In this document: one piece after another, positions 62,631 to 64,000 of the stretch
Position numbering within the stretch: position 1 is the first letter of the stretch
Layout of the letters: every line of letters begins with the position of its first letter
Assembly: GCF_905475345.1 (NCBI RefSeq)
Contig: NC_066587.1
Location: 248,001-312,000 of the forward strand
Source: Vespula vulgaris
Taxonomy: Eukaryota > Arthropoda > Insecta > Hymenoptera > Vespidae
DNA: 64,000 nucleotides
Reading direction: 5' to 3'
Made by a program: the position numbers and the translations under genes
Notes under the pieces: generated by a model
Database searches by the model: none
What the model saw: only the letters and a program-made list of their open reading frames with translations
Told to the model about the DNA's origin: nothing

Positions 62631-62917
62631 TGTTTGAATTATAGCATCCTCAAATTACGCGCCACGCGTTAAGAATAGACTCGATCGACTAGAAATATTT
62701 CCTCTCGTTATCTCTTTCCTAACGCCAGAAATTCGAGTGGCTCTTGCGAGGAAAAGAGTGGAAAAAAAAGGAAAGAAAAAAAAAAAGAAAATGTAGCTCG
62801 ATACGATCAGCAATGGCGACGATAGAAGAGGCCCTTGAGGAAGCCCTTGGAAGGGCCCTACGATCGATAGCCCCGCCCCTGATCTGACCGAGGAGCCTCT
62901 CCGACCCATTCCAGACT

Positions 62918-62966
62918 CGTCGTCGTCTTCGTCTTCTTCTTCTTCTTCTTCTTCTACTTCTTCTTC
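62918..62966. repeat. (GTC)n(TTC)n compound microsatellite
   Basis: GTC units pass into TTC units with one ACT interruption. Confidence 0.92.
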
Positions 62967-63371
62967 TCCTGTGCTCCGTCTTTCCTTCGTCTTCTACTTC
63001 CTTCTCCTCCTCTCTTCTCCTCTCCTCTCCTCTCTATCTCTCTTACTCACTCTTTCTCTTTCTCTCTCGCACACAACGAATCGAAGGAAGCATTCCATTC
63101 ATGTTTCGGGACGTCGAGCGACACGCTGATCGCATAGAGTGGAAAAGAATACGATAGGAGACGTCTACGAGGAAAAGGAGGAAAGTGGAAACGAGTGGAG
63201 GACATTTAGAGCGTCATCGTTTACTGGCGCCACGGGATATAATATTCGTCGAGACTCGTCGATGCGTTGTCCAGCTCTTCGTGATCAGCAAACAACAGTA
63301 GAAGCCACGTAAGAAGGACGCAGCTTCTTGGATTAGAAAGACACGTGGCTTGCTTGTTGACTGGTGAATTC

Positions 63372-63374
<3 letters not shown>

Positions 63375-63402
<28 letters not shown>
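63375..63402. repeat. (CT)n microsatellite
   Basis: About fourteen CT units followed by an ACAC stretch. Confidence 0.95.
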
Positions 63403-63409
<7 letters not shown>

Positions 63410-64000
63410 CTCTTTCATCTCTCTTTCTCTCTCTCGTTCTCTCTCTAGCGTTCTCTCTTTAGCGTTTCTTATAGAATACCTGATAGAAATCGGTCCCTCC
63501 CAAGATGTAAGAAAATGTGAAATCTATGGAAATGTTTTGTAAGAAGGAAAGATCGGTGATCGGATAGAAAGACGAGAGAAGCCCTTAGAGCGAGCCTTAA
63601 CGTTCAAGCCGAAGCACCTTCTACGGGCCCGAGACGAACACATCGGTCCTCTTCCCCCACTTCCTCCCATTCGTGCTCCGCCCTCGGTAGGAACGTCGTC
63701 CTCGTCTCGCAAAGCTCTTTACTTGTATACTATCGAGTCGTCTTCATCTTCGTCTTCGCTTCGTCTCCGTCTCCGTCTCCGTCTTCGTCGTTACGTTGAG
63801 AGTTTTCACGATCTATCAAGTAAGATCTAGCAACAGAGATCAACGCGGAATCCTATGCACGATCGTGTGTACGGTGAAGTGTCAAAGGTTCTACGTCTGA
63901 TCCGTGTGTACGTGCATGTCTATCTATCTATTTATCTATCTATTTCTCTATCTATCTATCTATTCAACTATTTTTCTCTCTTTTTCTCTCGTACGTACAT

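Larger units (their letters stand above)
60991..64000. other. simple-repeat-rich non-coding DNA to the right edge
   Basis: No supported exon. It holds (GA)n at about 61877-61901, (GTC)n at 62597-62630, (TTC/GTC)n at 62918-62966, (CT)n at 63375-63402 and TATC repeats at about 63918-63962. CpG-rich stretches toward the right edge could be upstream sequence of a gene beyond the window. Confidence 0.5.

Overview
The window is insect genomic DNA, most likely from a hymenopteran. It has intron-containing protein genes with short GT-AG introns, a very high CpG density, abundant (GA)n/(CT)n and (GAC)n/(GTC)n microsatellites, and proteins specific to insects. No prokaryotic, viral or transposon coding sequence was recognised. 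The species assignment is inference, and all gene models were assembled by hand from reading frame, splice sites and intron phase.

Layout. 1-106 (+): the last codons of a gene entering from the left. 2426-3505 (-): a single-exon four-pass membrane protein. 6784-8934 (+): a five-exon gene that looks like sanpodo, the Numb-regulated Notch-pathway membrane protein. 9752-18259 (+): a 31-exon receptor tyrosine phosphatase whose ectodomain begins with a farnesoic-acid-O-methyltransferase-like region, followed by two cysteine-rich modules and several fibronectin III repeats. 20172-21416 (+): intronless ADAT3, the non-catalytic subunit of the tRNA wobble adenosine deaminase. 24570-35464 (+): a CP2-family transcription factor (gemini/TFCP2) with large introns. 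37562-40183 (-): a compact locus of two related small membrane proteins, one exon of which lies inside an intron of the other. 41036-41626 (+) dUTPase and 41889-42820 (-) isochorismatase-domain hydrolase are convergent. 44488-45866 (+): protein N-terminal glutamine amidohydrolase. 49440-57708 (-): a 16-exon mucin-like single-pass protein with EGF and SEA domains. 58-64 kb: mainly simple-repeat-rich non-coding DNA with one possible poly-Q first exon.

The genes do not form one pathway. Several act at the cell surface (sanpodo, the receptor phosphatase, the SEA/EGF mucin, the four-pass protein) and sit among small housekeeping enzymes (ADAT3, dUTPase, ISOC, NTAQ1). In every multi-exon model the intron phases close and the coding length is a multiple of three, which is the main internal evidence for the models. 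The weakest points are two non-consensus donors in the phosphatase, one in the mucin, and the splicing of the small membrane-protein locus.
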